The notes under the pieces were generated by a model. It was not told the origin of the DNA, made no database searches, and saw only the letters and a list, made by a program, of their open reading frames with translations. A stretch of DNA of 64,000 nt from Beroe forskalii (Eukaryota; Ctenophora; Nuda; Beroida; Beroidae). How positions within the stretch are numbered: the first letter of the stretch is position 1; the number at the start of each line of letters is the position of its first letter. Of this stretch, positions 63,601 to 64,000 are shown in pieces. The position numbers were made by a program, and so were the translations under genes. The stretch spans positions 1,107,755 through 1,171,754 of the forward strand of contig WFMF01000001.1 of assembly GCA_011033025.1 (NCBI GenBank), given 5' to 3'.

Positions 63601-64000
63601 TCACGTGATGCCCTTATAACGCACTGCAGACAGGGTCACTGTCCAATAGGGCGATCCTAACTCTAGCTGCCGCAATATATCTGCAATCAGTCTTCATATG
63701 ATCAGGACTGTCCAGAACTATGGGCTTTTAATTACTGTATTAACTAATTAATACTTAACTAACGTGCCTTGGTATAACAAAGTTCAACATATATGTTAAA
63801 ACCCACGTGCAATCGAATGATTGGTTGTCATGACAATTAGTGATTATAATCGAGTTATCGTCCCTCAGATGACCCCCAAAGTGGAGGAGATGGAGTCGAC
63901 GTTCTTCGACATGAGTCATATGGAGCCAGAGCAGAAGCGTCGCCGGGTGGACGGGAGCATGACGCAGCTGTCCCACGTCCCAGACCCGCTGATAGCGGCC
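57666..64000 (+). CDS. Probable nuclear/DNA-binding protein, family not recognised, 3' end outside window
   Basis: Coding exons 57666-57800, 59031-59152, 59486-59664, 62351-62638, 62829-63028, 63284-63369 and 63869 to the window end. The N-terminal part is Cys/His-bearing: 'MCRTCKAENPKWSHG', 'GQLGCHDVDGVVHRRQDHF', 'IFHCPGKKYNCSPRLACTG', 'GRHCYGLCKVTVYSASKD', 'QFAGNHGNG'. The C...C...H spacing with 'YGxCKVxV' and 'GNHGN' recalls WRKY/GCM/FLYWCH-type zinc folds, but I cannot assign one. The C-terminal part is Pro/Ser/Met-rich, with a possible sumoylation motif (VKSE) and a basic nuclear signal (KRRR at 63947-63958). The two halves of exon 59486-59664 lie in different frames, and exon 62829-63028 also needs a frame change near 62865; both look like assembly indels, unless the gene is decaying. 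Confidence 0.68.
57801..59030 (+). other. First intron of the terminal gene
   Basis: AT-rich intron with GT donor at 57801 and AG at 59030. No repeat array or RNA gene recognised; the small open frames inside are not supported. Confidence 0.5.
59290..59485 (+). repeat. ~42-bp minisatellite ending at a 3' splice site
   Basis: Four to five units containing CACCGGCCTGTAATCCCACT and AAAACCTCACATCTTCTTCC. The last unit ends CTTCTTCCCACCCAG, the acceptor for the exon at 59486. Confidence 0.85.
60475..60850 (+). repeat. 20-bp minisatellite, ACTGTAGAGAAAACAGTAAG
   Basis: About fifteen units, most regular between 60650 and 60830, looser at the start. Located in the large intron 59665-62350. Each unit contains the inverted pair ACTGT/ACAGT. 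Confidence 0.85.
61165..61290. mobile_element. Diverged copy of the GGCCGAAGGCC element
   Basis: TTTTGTAACTAGCAAAAATTGC, ACGATATTATGCACCGAGCG, GGGCCGAAGGCCGAGGTTTT and GGTTTGCAGTTTTTTGCGG follow the order of the elements at 51589-52166 with substantial divergence. Confidence 0.6.
61300..62340. other. Intron sequence, nothing recognised
   Basis: Remainder of the 59665-62350 intron: AT-rich, with a few short CACTTTTT/AAAAAGTG inverted pairs at about 61540-61580. No exon, RNA or mobile element that I can support. Confidence 0.45.

Overview
The window is nuclear DNA from an animal, most likely a marine invertebrate. Genes are broken by GT-AG introns, introns and spacers are AT-rich and full of small transposons and minisatellites, and the recognisable genes are metazoan or ciliate-eukaryote families: a CAF-1 large subunit, a CFAP410/C21orf2-type ciliary leucine-rich-repeat protein, a Maf-type nucleotide pyrophosphatase and a TMEM241-type nucleotide-sugar transporter. 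Three identical tRNA-Val(AAC) genes and TTAGGG-like repeats inside a small transposon fit this. I cannot name the species.

Layout. 1-13.3 kb: multi-exon CHAF1A (+), its introns swollen by inverted-repeat elements and by three minisatellite arrays. 13.3-17.2 kb: spacer with palindromic GGCGCC repeats, a telomere-repeat transposon relic, a 0.9 kb element with G-run ends and a 0.36 kb MITE. 17.2-21.3 kb: CFAP410-like gene (-), with a hAT-type MITE and three tRNA genes in its introns. 21.4-24.8 kb: another hAT-type element, an intronless Maf gene (-) and the TMEM241-like gene (-). 25-29 kb: AT-rich spacer and a second G-run element. 29-34 kb: a fossil LTR retroelement fragment (gag and protease-like parts only) interrupted by a 2.7 kb inserted DNA element, the third member of the G-run set. 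34-44 kb: repeats, including a 3.8 kb tandem duplication carrying 'gggagccc' arrays. 44-51 kb: two head-to-tail copies of a gene for a secreted cysteine-containing protein (-). 51-52.2 kb: nested palindromes. 52.8-54.9 kb: an unrecognised gene with a proline-rich tail (+). 57.1 kb to the end: promoter and exons of a probable nuclear/DNA-binding protein (+), which runs off the window.

The genes do not form a pathway; they are ordinary neighbours in a repeat-rich animal genome. The most unusual material is non-genic. Three elements have poly-G/poly-C ends, inverted repeats, 6-7 bp target duplications and minisatellite cores. Several minisatellite arrays have a last unit that is itself the 3' splice site of the next exon. 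A telomere-repeat-bearing MITE and multi-hairpin palindromic elements complete the set. Single-base frame disagreements inside otherwise good exons suggest indel errors in the assembly, or decay in some copies.
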